Shown piece after piece: positions 8,605 to 17,566 of a stretch of DNA of 64,000 nt (the stretch's first letter is position 1; each line of letters opens with the position of its first letter). The translations under genes and the position numbers were made by a program. Under the pieces are notes generated by a model that had not been told where the DNA came from, did not search any database, and worked only from the letters and a program-made list of their open reading frames with translations. The stretch spans positions 1-64,000 of the forward strand of contig NZ_VTRT01000010.1 of assembly GCF_008274585.1 (NCBI RefSeq), read 5' to 3'. Origin of the DNA: Pedobacter sp. BS3. Lineage in GTDB: Bacteria > Bacteroidota > Bacteroidia > Sphingobacteriales > Sphingobacteriaceae.

Positions 8605-9855
8605 ATGGAAGAAACACTTGAACGGGAAGATACGGCACAGGCGGGGACATCGCTCAGTCGCAGAAAATTCATTACATCACTGGGGTTAGCCGGGGCCGCC
8701 GCCGGGATTAATCCGCTGGTTACGCTGGCAGACGAAGAGCCTTTAGCCTGGCAAACCGGCGAAATAATGAAATGCAAGCCCTATTTGCAGGCTGTTCAGC
8801 TAAACAGTGCGGTTGTTCGTTGGATTACCAATGTGCGTACCTACAGTTGGGTAGAATATGGCGAAAGTCCGGATATGCTGAACCAGAGAGCACAAACGGT
8901 AACAGACGGGTTGGTACAAGCCAATAATACCATTCATAATATTGTACTGAAAAATCTCCAGCCGGGCAAAACCTATTATTACAAGGCGGTATCTAAAAGA
9001 GTAGACCATTTTACCGCCGGTAAGATTGCGTATGCCGAAACTGCCGAAAGTAAGGTATACGCATTTAAAACGCCGGTATCACAAGCCGGTAAAGCGGAGT
9101 TCCTGGTGTTTAATGATGTACACGACCGGCCCGAAACATTTGGGCACATGATGCAATACGCAAGTGCAACCGGAAAAGATTTCGTCCTGCTTAACGGCGA
9201 TATTTTCAGCTCACTGAAAGATGGCGAAGACCAGATTGTAGCACACTTGTTGCAACCGGTTACCAATTTATTCGCGACACAAACACCGTTCATTTATTCG
9301 CGGGGAAACCACGAAGCCCGTGGTGAATATTGCAGGCAACTGCCGGATTATGTGAATGGACGTGAGCATAAATTCTATTATTCCTTTCAGTTGGGCCCAA
9401 TGTATGCCATTGTGCTTGATTCGGGCGAAGACAAAGAAGATAACCACCCGGCTTATGGCGGTATCCTTGATTTTGACGACTATCGCATGGAGCAAAAAGT
9501 ATGGCTGGAGCAGGAAGTGCGGAAACCGGCATTTCGTAAGGCAAAATATAAGGTGGTTTTTGTGCATATCCCACCGTATTATACCGCTAATAAAGATGCC
9601 CACGGTACTACAGCCTGTCGCGAACTGTGGGTTCCGGTATTAAATAAAGCCAACATAGATTTGATGATTTGCGGACATACGCATCGTTACAAAATACGCA
9701 CGGCTGTTACCGGTCAGCATAACTTTCCCATTGTAATTGGCGGTGGGCCAAAGGATGGCGAGCGCACGGTGATAGCTGTTAAAGCGGATAGCAATGCGCT
9801 AAACCTGACTATGCTGGATGACAGCGGAAAAACTGTAGGCACTTTAACCCTTTAA
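8605..9855 (+). CDS. Tat-exported metallophosphoesterase, purple acid phosphatase-like
   Basis: A protein of about 416 residues with an N-terminal Tat signal (SRRKFITSLGLAGAAAG), then a fibronectin-like region (residues about 45-150), then a calcineurin-like metallophosphoesterase core. The metal motifs are visible: FNDVHDR, LLNGDIFS, SRGNHEARG, FVHIPPYY and CGHTHRY. This is the architecture of purple acid phosphatases (N-terminal beta domain plus dimetal core). I prefer the ATG at 8605, one base after the previous stop; an in-frame GTG at 8593 would overlap the upstream gene by 11 bases. Probably a periplasmic phosphatase working with the sulfatases and phosphodiesterase on a charged polymer or metabolite; that role is inferred from context only. 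Confidence 0.88.
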   Translation: MEETLEREDTAQAGTSLSRRKFITSLGLAGAAAGINPLVTLADEEPLAWQTGEIMKCKPYLQAVQLNSAVVRWITNVRTYSWVEYGESPDMLNQRAQTVTDGLVQANNTIHNIVLKNLQPGKTYYYKAVSKRVDHFTAGKIAYAETAESKVYAFKTPVSQAGKAEFLVFNDVHDRPETFGHMMQYASATGKDFVLLNGDIFSSLKDGEDQIVAHLLQPVTNLFATQTPFIYSRGNHEARGEYCRQLPDYVNGREHKFYYSFQLGPMYAIVLDSGEDKEDNHPAYGGILDFDDYRMEQKVWLEQEVRKPAFRKAKYKVVFVHIPPYYTANKDAHGTTACRELWVPVLNKANIDLMICGHTHRYKIRTAVTGQHNFPIVIGGGPKDGERTVIAVKADSNALNLTMLDDSGKTVGTLTL

Positions 9856-9858
9856 TTT

Positions 9859-11262
9859 ATGAAAACAAACTTCAGTCCTTTTATTACATTCCTGGCAGCC
9901 GGTGTTATGCTGTGTTCATCCTTTATCGCACAGGCCGGTAAGCCATTGCCGGCTAAGAAACAGCCCAATATCATCATTATTATGGCTGATGATCTGGACT
10001 CGCGACAGCTAAGCTGTTACGGCGGTCAGAATCTCCGTACAACAAACATCGATGCATTGGCAGATCAGGGCCTGAAGTTTAACCAGATCTATGCGTCGGA
10101 GGCTATGTGTGTACCTACAAGGGCATCCCTGTTTACCGGCTTATATCCCGCAAGGCACGGTTCATACCAAAACCATAAGCACGTTTATGATAACCTGAAA
10201 AGCGTATGCCATTACATGAGAGATGCAGGCTACGAGGTTGCTCTTACGGGGAAAGATCATAGCACCACGCCCCGCACGGTATTCCCGTTTCGGATAATAA
10301 AAGGCTTTGAGCCGAATTGCGTTTCAAAAACCGATGACTATTTTCTGGATAGTGTGAAGCAGTTTATCACGCAGAAAGATAAACCGTATTGCCTGTTTAT
10401 CATGAGCATTAACCCGCATGCGCCCTGGACAAACGGCGACCCCTCCGAGTTTAATGCCGCTAAGCTGAAATTGCCGCCACACTGGGTAGACACCAGAGTA
10501 ACGCGTGATGCATTTTGTCATTACCTGGCCGAAGTACGCCGGCTGGATAACCAGGTAGGCGATGTTATGCACATGCTTAAAGAAACCGGGCAGGATGAAA
10601 ATACTATCGTTATATTCTTAGGTGAACAGGGACCGCAGTTCCCGGGTGGTAAATGGACCTGCTGGGATTATGGACAGAAAAGCTCCATGATTGTACGCTG
10701 GCCGGGGAAAGTAAAGCCTCATACCGAAACAGAGGCTATCGTTCAGTATGAAGATATTACACCAACCTTGATCGATATTGCCGGTGGTAAAGCTGTTAAA
10801 GGTCTTGACGGACGTAGTTTTTTACCGGTAATTGAAGGCAAGCAGCAAACGCATCGTGATTACGCCTATGGCATCCATAATAATTTCCCCGAAGGGAATC
10901 CATATCCGATGCGGAGTATCCGGGATACCCATTATAAATTGATACTCAATCTACTTTCAACGAAAGATTATTATATTAAGTACTCTATGAACCCGGCTAA
11001 AAAGAATAGTGTTTGGAGCACCTGGATGGCACGGGTAGATACAAATGAGCATGCCCGGTTTGCCACAAACCGTATTGTGCATCATCCCGCTGTGGAATTT
11101 TACGATATACAGAAAGACCCCTGGGAACTGAATAACCTTGCGGGAGATGTATCTTATAAAGAGTTGATCAATAAATTTACTGCTAAACTAAACGACTGGA
11201 TGAAACAACAAGGCGATAAAGGCGCTGCAATGGATGTACCTTTTGAGCGGGATAACAAATAA
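9859..11262 (+). CDS. Secreted sulfatase
   Basis: A 467-residue sulfatase with a signal peptide (to about residue 26, ending AQAG), metal site D44-D45 (MADDLDSRQLSCYGG) and modification motif C84-V-P-T-R88 followed by ASLFTGLYP. Later it has FLGEQGPQFPGGKW in place of the usual SDNG, placing it in a different subfamily from the neighbours (heparan N-sulfatase/sulfamidase-like by overall style, a tentative comparison). It starts three bases after the phosphatase stop, so it is co-transcribed and probably translationally coupled. Substrate unknown. Confidence 0.92.
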   Translation: MKTNFSPFITFLAAGVMLCSSFIAQAGKPLPAKKQPNIIIIMADDLDSRQLSCYGGQNLRTTNIDALADQGLKFNQIYASEAMCVPTRASLFTGLYPARHGSYQNHKHVYDNLKSVCHYMRDAGYEVALTGKDHSTTPRTVFPFRIIKGFEPNCVSKTDDYFLDSVKQFITQKDKPYCLFIMSINPHAPWTNGDPSEFNAAKLKLPPHWVDTRVTRDAFCHYLAEVRRLDNQVGDVMHMLKETGQDENTIVIFLGEQGPQFPGGKWTCWDYGQKSSMIVRWPGKVKPHTETEAIVQYEDITPTLIDIAGGKAVKGLDGRSFLPVIEGKQQTHRDYAYGIHNNFPEGNPYPMRSIRDTHYKLILNLLSTKDYYIKYSMNPAKKNSVWSTWMARVDTNEHARFATNRIVHHPAVEFYDIQKDPWELNNLAGDVSYKELINKFTAKLNDWMKQQGDKGAAMDVPFERDNK

Positions 11263-11275
11263 TATGAGGAGAGAT

Positions 11276-12727
11276 ATGATGAAAAAATTGTTAAATAACT
11301 GTCTGATAATGGCCGGGGTGCTCATGACCCTGCCGCACCTGACATCTGCCCAACCCGGGAAAGGTGAAAAAACTAATATAGTGTTCATTATGGCCGATGA
11401 CCTGGGCTGGGGTGAATTACAGGCATACGGGAACACCTTTAACGAAACACCTAATTTAAACAAGCTGGCGGCTGAAGGAACAAAATTTATGCAGGCTTAT
11501 GCCGCGGCGCCTATCTGTTCGCCTACGCGGGCAAGTATCATGACCGGGCAATATCCCGCACGGGTGCACATCACCGATTTCCTGCCCGGAAAAACAGACC
11601 GTTTTTTAGATCCGGATAAATATATTACCGTTAACGAAGCGCTGTCAAAAACAGGCTATCATACCGGCATAGTAGGTAAATGGCACCTGGATACCGATTT
11701 TCAAAACCATCGTGGCGGGCCTAAAGAGCACGGTTTTGACGAAGTTATCGGTTCAGAAACCAAGTACATTGCCGATGGCGATTATTTCTTCCCGTACGAC
11801 AAGATAAGCACCTTCACTACCGGCGCCGAAAACGAATATCTTACCGACCGGCAAAGCGCCGAAGCCTGTAAATTTATTGAACGCAATAAGCAAAAGCCGT
11901 TTTTCCTGTACCTGACGTTTTACAGTGTGCATACCAAACTTGATGCCCCCGAAGCACTGGTAAATAAATACAAAAAGAAATTCGATGCCAAATATGGCGC
12001 AGGTAAGGCAGAAGAACTGTTTGGCCCGGCCAATATCCGGCATGAAGCCGATCATAAAGACAATCCGTATCTGGCAGCAATGCTGGAGCGTATTGATGCC
12101 GGCGTTGGACAGGTTATGGAAACACTGAAAAAGAACGGTTTGGAGAAAAATACGCTGCTGATATTCTTCTCAGACAATGGCGGTGCCGGCAAAGTAGCTA
12201 ATAATGCGTTTTTGCGTGCCGGCAAATCCTGGCTGTATGAAGGCGGTATCCGTGAGCCGCTTATTGTACGCTGGCCCGGTAAAATAAAGGCTGGCGCTGT
12301 GAGCGATGTTCCGGTTTGCAGCATTGATTTTTATCCTACTTTCCTGGATGTAGCAGGCACTAAAAATCCATCAGGTAACATATTGGATGGTACAAGCATA
12401 CTGCCCTTGCTTGCAAAAGGGATCCAGCCGCAACGCGATACGTTCTTCTGGCATTATCCATCAGAAACCGGGCATTGGAAAAACCGGATGGCCAGCGCCA
12501 TACGTAAAGGTGATTATAAATTGCTGTATTTTTATGAAGACGACAGGCTGGAACTGTATGATCTGAAAAATGATCCATCCGAAAAAGAGAACCTGGCAGA
12601 CAAAATGCCGGATAAAACAGCAGAATTGAAAGCCATGCTCGATAAATGGAAAACTGAAGTAAATGCCGAAGCTCCGGATATGAATGCAGTGAATATGAAT
12701 AAAAATAAGAAAAAAGGTAAAAAATAG
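11276..12727 (+). CDS. Secreted sulfatase
   Basis: A 483-residue sulfatase with signal peptide (ending TSA-QP), metal site D41-D42 (MADDLGWGELQAYGN) and modification motif C81-S-P-T-R85 followed by ASIMTGQYPAR. VGKWHLD, FFSDNGGAG and EGGIREPLIVRWPG are typical of the family. Two adjacent ATGs (11276, 11279) follow an AGGAGAG purine run, unusually SD-like for this group of bacteria, which supports this start over in-frame codons further up. A lysine/asparagine-rich tail (NKNKKKGKK) ends the protein. Last gene of the sulfatase run; a strong inverted repeat follows. Confidence 0.93.
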   Translation: MMKKLLNNCLIMAGVLMTLPHLTSAQPGKGEKTNIVFIMADDLGWGELQAYGNTFNETPNLNKLAAEGTKFMQAYAAAPICSPTRASIMTGQYPARVHITDFLPGKTDRFLDPDKYITVNEALSKTGYHTGIVGKWHLDTDFQNHRGGPKEHGFDEVIGSETKYIADGDYFFPYDKISTFTTGAENEYLTDRQSAEACKFIERNKQKPFFLYLTFYSVHTKLDAPEALVNKYKKKFDAKYGAGKAEELFGPANIRHEADHKDNPYLAAMLERIDAGVGQVMETLKKNGLEKNTLLIFFSDNGGAGKVANNAFLRAGKSWLYEGGIREPLIVRWPGKIKAGAVSDVPVCSIDFYPTFLDVAGTKNPSGNILDGTSILPLLAKGIQPQRDTFFWHYPSETGHWKNRMASAIRKGDYKLLYFYEDDRLELYDLKNDPSEKENLADKMPDKTAELKAMLDKWKTEVNAEAPDMNAVNMNKNKKKGKK

Positions 12728-12739
12728 CACCTATTGCCA

Positions 12740-12788
12740 CTAAGGCTCTAAGGCACAAAGAAATAAACTCTGTGCCTTAGAGCCTTAG
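12740..12788. repeat. 18-bp perfect inverted repeat after the sulfatase run
   Basis: CTAAGGCTCTAAGGCACA (12740-12757) pairs exactly with TGTGCCTTAGAGCCTTAG (12771-12788) around a 13-base loop. No long T-run follows on the plus strand. A diverged third copy of the same words (CTTAGCGCCTTTGTGGCA, about 12821-12838) follows, so this may be a mobile palindromic repeat as well as a message end between the sulfatase run and the regulator gene. Confidence 0.65.
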
Positions 12789-12897
12789 TAGCATAAAAAG
12801 ATGAAAATATAGCCTCGTGTCTTAGCGCCTTTGTGGCATATCAGGGAAATGAGTAACTTGACTTTTAAATTTTGCAATTAGCGTCGTGAACATAAAA

Positions 12898-15800
12898 ATG
12901 CGCCTGTGTTTAAACATAATCCTGTTCGGATGGATGAATAATCTTTTCGGTCAGCAAATACTGTTTAAGAATTATTCTGTGGAAGATGGATTATGTTCAA
13001 ATACCGTTTGGTGCATAGCGCAGGATGATCAGGGTTATATGTGGTTTGGAACCAAAAACGGGCTGAGCAGGTTTGACGGCTACCGGTTCAAATCGTACCA
13101 GTTCAATAAGCAAAAACCCGGCTCATTAGGCGATAATTTTATTCACGATATCTGCCGTTACGATACAAAAAATCTGTGGGTGGCCACAGAAAGAGGCGTT
13201 TATATCCTTAATCTTGAAACGGATGAATTTACACATTTCGCCCCTTTAGCCGATAAGTTAACGTATGATATCCATCGCGATAAACGTGGAATAGTGTGGA
13301 TTGGCACACATAGTGCAGGCCTTTACCGCTATGATCCGCAAAACGGACAGATCAGGCAGTTTACTGCCAGCCATACGGATACTTCGCCTTCAGCCAATCA
13401 AATTCGTAAAATTACAGAAGATAAGAGCGGTAATATCTGGTTAGGAGCTTATGGAGGTGGAGTGGATATGCTTAATCCGCTAAGCCTGAAGTTTAAACAT
13501 TATACTGCAACAAACAGTAATCTTTCAAATAACAGTATTCTTACGCTATATGCTGATAACGAAGATAATATCTGGATAGGAACCGTACAGGGTGGATTAA
13601 ATGTCTGGCGTAAAGACAGTGGTACTATTAAAACCTATAAAAAATCGGGGCCGGGAACGATCAAAGATAATATTGTTCGTGCTATTTATCAGCCAGGCCC
13701 CGGTAAATTGTATGTGGGTACAGAGAAAGGACTGGGAGTACTCAACCTGGCTACAGATCAGTTTGTATCGTATGAAAAACAATCCAGTGATATTTTTAGT
13801 ATCAGCGATAATGCGGTATATTCCATTTGTCCGGATCGTGAAGGCAATGTTTGGGTGGGTACTTTCTTTGGTGGAGTTGATTATTTCCGGAATGACGGCT
13901 ATAGTTTTGAGCTTTATTACCCCAAGGCGCAGGCCAACTCTATTAGCGGTAGTGCGGTAAGCTGTTTTCTGGAGGATGAGCCTGGAAAATTCTGGATCGG
14001 AACTGAAGATGGCGGTCTGAATTATTTTAATACTGTCACCGGTAAGTTTAAGCATTACCCATTTTCGCCCGGTCAGGACGAATTATCTTACCATAATATC
14101 CATTCCCTGTTTAAGGACAATGCGGGTAATATCTGGATTGGTACATTTACCGGCGGATTAAATATCTATAACCCGAAAACAGGGAAGATAAAACGTTATA
14201 AAAATATATCGGGTGATTCTACTTCCTTAAGCAGTAATATTATTTATTCCATATACCAGGATAAGGATAATACGATTTGGGTAGGTACTGTATATGGGCT
14301 GAATATCTATAATCCCCAAACAGACTCATTTATCCGGATTAACGATATGGGGCTTGACAGTGGTTATATCTATGATATTTACGAAGACAATGTCCACAAT
14401 ATATGGTTTGCCACTTATAACTACGGGCTGTTTGTAAAAAATAAGCGTTCAGGCAAATGGAGGCACTATATGGCAGATGGTAAGACGCATTCTCTGAGTT
14501 CGGACAGGCTGACCTGTATGCTGGATGATCATGCCGGAAATTTGTGGATCGGGACAGATGGCGGCGGATTGAACCGCTTTAGCTTAAAAGACAGAACCGT
14601 AAAAGTCTACGGAAGTCAGGAGGGAATTGATGCCAACGTGATCTATGGTATTTTGCAGGATGATAACGGAAACTTATGGATATCAACTAATAATAGTATT
14701 TATAAGCTCGATCTTCGTACCGGTAAGGCAAAGCATTATAACGGCTGGAATTCTATTCAAAGCAAGCAGTTTAACTATACGGCCTATTATAAAGCTTCGG
14801 ACGGTAAGTTGTATTTTGGTGGAATAAAAGGTTTTAACGCGTTTTACCCGGATAGTATTGCGAATAACTATGGCAAAACACAGGTAACATTAACCAATTT
14901 TCAGCTGTTTAACCAGGATGTGAATGTGGACAGCATTGAAGGGCCGCTCACCAAGCCGATCAGCTTTGCTAAAAATATTGTACTGGCGTACGATCAGTCG
15001 GTAATCAGCTTTGAGTATGCGGCATTAAGCTACATCGCTCCGCAAAAAACACATTACGCCTATATGATGGAAGGTTTTGATAAAAACTGGAACTATGTAG
15101 GCAATCAGCGTAAGGCAACCTATACCAATTTACCTCCCGGAAGCTATACGTTCAAAGTAAAAGCAACGGGCGATAAAGATAACTGGAATGTACCCGAAAC
15201 AAGCATCCGGCTAACCGTAAAGCCGCCGTTTTACCGTACCGACCTGGCTTATATCATATACCTCTTGCTGATTATTGGCAGTGTTATCGGCTTACGGCGA
15301 TATATCATTAACCAGGCCCGTAAGAAGAACCAGATAAAACTTGAACGCCTGAAGAACAAGCGGGAGCAGGAGTTCTATACACAGAAAATAGAATTCTTTA
15401 CAGCCATGGCCCATGAAGTGCGCACACCATTATCGCTGATCATTGCCCCGCTTGAAAAGCTGCTAAATTCAAACAAATGGGAGCCCCAGGAACAAGAGCA
15501 ATTACGCATTATGGACGAAAATTCCAGCCGGTTACTGAACCTGGTCAATCAGTTGCTCGATTTCAGGCGCATTGAGAGCGATATTTATACCCTTCATACT
15601 GAGAATATCGAGCTGGTATCATTTGTGCATGCCATTTATTCGCGGTTTTCCGCCATCCCGTATCAGAAAGGATTAAAGTTTACATTAAGCACCAAGATCA
15701 GCCGCTTAATGGTGCAGGCCGATCCCGAAGCGCTCACTAAAATTCTGAATAACCTGCTCATAAATGCCTTTAAGTTTACACGAACCAAAGTAAGGATAAG

Positions 15801-16914
15801 CATCAATGAGCCGGAAAAAGATGAATCGGGACAAGTGTATTTTTCGGTGAGTATTGAAGATGACGGAATCGGCATACCCGCCTCCGAAATTGATAATATC
15901 TTTAAAAAGTTCTTTAAAGTATCCGAAGGAGAGCATCATTATACTAATCTTGGCGGAACAGGCATAGGCTTGTCGCTGGCAAAATCGCTGACCGAAAAGC
16001 ATAACGGCCGGCTTGAGGTAAGCAGCACAGAAGGTGTGAGCACCACATTCAACGTGCTGATCCCTTATACGGATGAAAATCAGCAGGAAAATGCCATTGT
16101 AGAGAGTATTGATAAGACCGGTGAATCACAAGTTGATGATGCTGACCGTACAACAGTATTGGTGGTAGAGGATGATGAATCATTGATCGATTTTATTTCA
16201 GGTACACTACGTAACGAAGGATACAACGTACTTAAAGCCGGTAATGGCCGGGAGGGGCTTTCCATGCTCGAAAATCATACGGTAGACCTGGTGATCTCGG
16301 ATGTGATGATGCCCGAAATGGATGGCCTGGAGTTCTGCAAGCAGGTAAAAACCAATATTAATTACAGCCACATTCCGTTGATATTGTTAACAGCCAAAGG
16401 TAATTCAGATGCCGAAATTGCGGGTATAGAAAATGGCGCCGATTCGTACATCATCAAGCCGTTTAAGTGGAAACACGTTTCGGCCGTGATGAAAAACCTG
16501 CTCGAATCCCGGACGTTATTGCGTGAAAAATTCGCACAGCATCCGTTTGAGACCGTGAACAGCCTGGGAACCAACAGCCGGGATAAAAAGTTCATGGAAA
16601 AAATTGTGGAAATTATCGAAGAGCGCATTACCGATCCGCAGCTTTCGGTAGAAGAGCTGAGCCGGGATGTAGGTATGAGCCGTTCGAGCTTACATAAAAA
16701 GCTCAAATCCCTTTCAGGCCATGTGCCCAATGAGTTCATCCGGCTGATACGCCTTAAACATGCAGCCCGTCTGTTGCTTTCTAACGAGTATACTATTTCG
16801 GAGATATGCTATATGGTCGGTTTTAACTCACATTCGTATTTTTCAAAATGTTTTTACCAGCAGTTTCAGCTAACGCCCAGCGAGTTTGTCGAGAAGCACC
16901 AGGTACCGCAATAG
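12898..16914 (+). CDS. Hybrid two-component system regulator (sensor, kinase, receiver and AraC HTH in one protein)
   Basis: A one-protein two-component system of about 1338 residues. Order: signal peptide; about 14 'two-component regulator propeller' repeats (recurring D..GN.W.GT..GGL.. units) forming the periplasmic sensor to about residue 700; a Y_Y_Y domain; a transmembrane segment near 785-805; HisKA with MAHEVRTPLSL (phospho-His near 840); an HATPase with DDGIGIP and GGTGIGLSLAKSL; a receiver with DVMMPEMDG (phospho-Asp near 1135) and IIKPF; and a C-terminal AraC-type HTH. Such proteins in Bacteroidetes bind a glycan fragment and switch on the adjacent utilisation genes, so it probably controls the sulfatase run. 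An in-frame GTG at 12886 is an alternative start. Confidence 0.95.
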   Translation: MRLCLNIILFGWMNNLFGQQILFKNYSVEDGLCSNTVWCIAQDDQGYMWFGTKNGLSRFDGYRFKSYQFNKQKPGSLGDNFIHDICRYDTKNLWVATERGVYILNLETDEFTHFAPLADKLTYDIHRDKRGIVWIGTHSAGLYRYDPQNGQIRQFTASHTDTSPSANQIRKITEDKSGNIWLGAYGGGVDMLNPLSLKFKHYTATNSNLSNNSILTLYADNEDNIWIGTVQGGLNVWRKDSGTIKTYKKSGPGTIKDNIVRAIYQPGPGKLYVGTEKGLGVLNLATDQFVSYEKQSSDIFSISDNAVYSICPDREGNVWVGTFFGGVDYFRNDGYSFELYYPKAQANSISGSAVSCFLEDEPGKFWIGTEDGGLNYFNTVTGKFKHYPFSPGQDELSYHNIHSLFKDNAGNIWIGTFTGGLNIYNPKTGKIKRYKNISGDSTSLSSNIIYSIYQDKDNTIWVGTVYGLNIYNPQTDSFIRINDMGLDSGYIYDIYEDNVHNIWFATYNYGLFVKNKRSGKWRHYMADGKTHSLSSDRLTCMLDDHAGNLWIGTDGGGLNRFSLKDRTVKVYGSQEGIDANVIYGILQDDNGNLWISTNNSIYKLDLRTGKAKHYNGWNSIQSKQFNYTAYYKASDGKLYFGGIKGFNAFYPDSIANNYGKTQVTLTNFQLFNQDVNVDSIEGPLTKPISFAKNIVLAYDQSVISFEYAALSYIAPQKTHYAYMMEGFDKNWNYVGNQRKATYTNLPPGSYTFKVKATGDKDNWNVPETSIRLTVKPPFYRTDLAYIIYLLLIIGSVIGLRRYIINQARKKNQIKLERLKNKREQEFYTQKIEFFTAMAHEVRTPLSLIIAPLEKLLNSNKWEPQEQEQLRIMDENSSRLLNLVNQLLDFRRIESDIYTLHTENIELVSFVHAIYSRFSAIPYQKGLKFTLSTKISRLMVQADPEALTKILNNLLINAFKFTRTKVRISINEPEKDESGQVYFSVSIEDDGIGIPASEIDNIFKKFFKVSEGEHHYTNLGGTGIGLSLAKSLTEKHNGRLEVSSTEGVSTTFNVLIPYTDENQQENAIVESIDKTGESQVDDADRTTVLVVEDDESLIDFISGTLRNEGYNVLKAGNGREGLSMLENHTVDLVISDVMMPEMDGLEFCKQVKTNINYSHIPLILLTAKGNSDAEIAGIENGADSYIIKPFKWKHVSAVMKNLLESRTLLREKFAQHPFETVNSLGTNSRDKKFMEKIVEIIEERITDPQLSVEELSRDVGMSRSSLHKKLKSLSGHVPNEFIRLIRLKHAARLLLSNEYTISEICYMVGFNSHSYFSKCFYQQFQLTPSEFVEKHQVPQ

Positions 16915-17566
16915 CAGATTCTCGTAAAATAAATATAAAAACCCACACGCTGGCGCACCGTACGCCGCGTATACGCTTGTAAATACAGGTATGAGCTGTA
17001 ATAACTGTCGTACCTTCTCGCAAGGATGCAAATAGGTACGTCATTGTCCCGAGACTTCGCATTAGTGTCAAGTTAATTTTATGAAATATTAATAATTGGC
17101 TGTAAATCAATCAATTGTTCAAAAAGCACAGACAGAGCTAAAAAGCCCGGAACCCCGTTACCCTGAACTTGATCCATCCCGAGATTTCGGGAGTAAAGCG
17201 GCGCTTATGCTGCTATTTAGGAGATTCCGGATCCCCCGAGTACTCGGGGCGGAAGGACGGCAGGGGCTTTTTAGCTTTTATCTTGACGCCTATACGAGAC
17301 TTCGGGAAAGGGTTGGAGTTGTGTGTTGGAATGAAGCAATCTGTTAATAATCAGAAACTTATAATTGAGCTCAGATTGTTTAGCCCTGCTTAAATGAGTT
17401 CAGAAACTCATCATCATTTACTAATCCGGAGTGACGCTTTCGCTAAACACTCCGGACAGTGGAGGAGGCCAACAATAAGAAAGCCAGTGTTGAAATCAAT
17501 TAGCTGGAAAAATCTGTCATTGGCAGGAGATCTGGTGAGACAGCCTTATGCAAATTTAACCATATG
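16915..17566. other. 650-base gene-free gap with nested inverted repeats
   Basis: No convincing gene. AGCTAAAAAGCCC (17136-17148) pairs with GGGCTTTTTAGCT (17264-17276), enclosing about 115 bases that hold further palindromes: CCCGAGATTTCGGG (about 17178-17191) and CCCCGAGTACTCGGGG (17234-17249). CGAGACTTCG words recur at about 17050 and 17296. The outer pair is followed by TTTTATC. This may be a large terminator-like or structured RNA element, or nested copies of a palindromic repeat (a related CCCCGATTACTCGGGAG is at about 52336). The open frames across it are G+C-rich repeat artefacts. Confidence 0.5.

Noticed and set aside
17096-17393. Two overlapping open frames (83 and 74 codons)
   Set aside because: They run across nested palindromes; composition and lack of any family pattern argue against coding.
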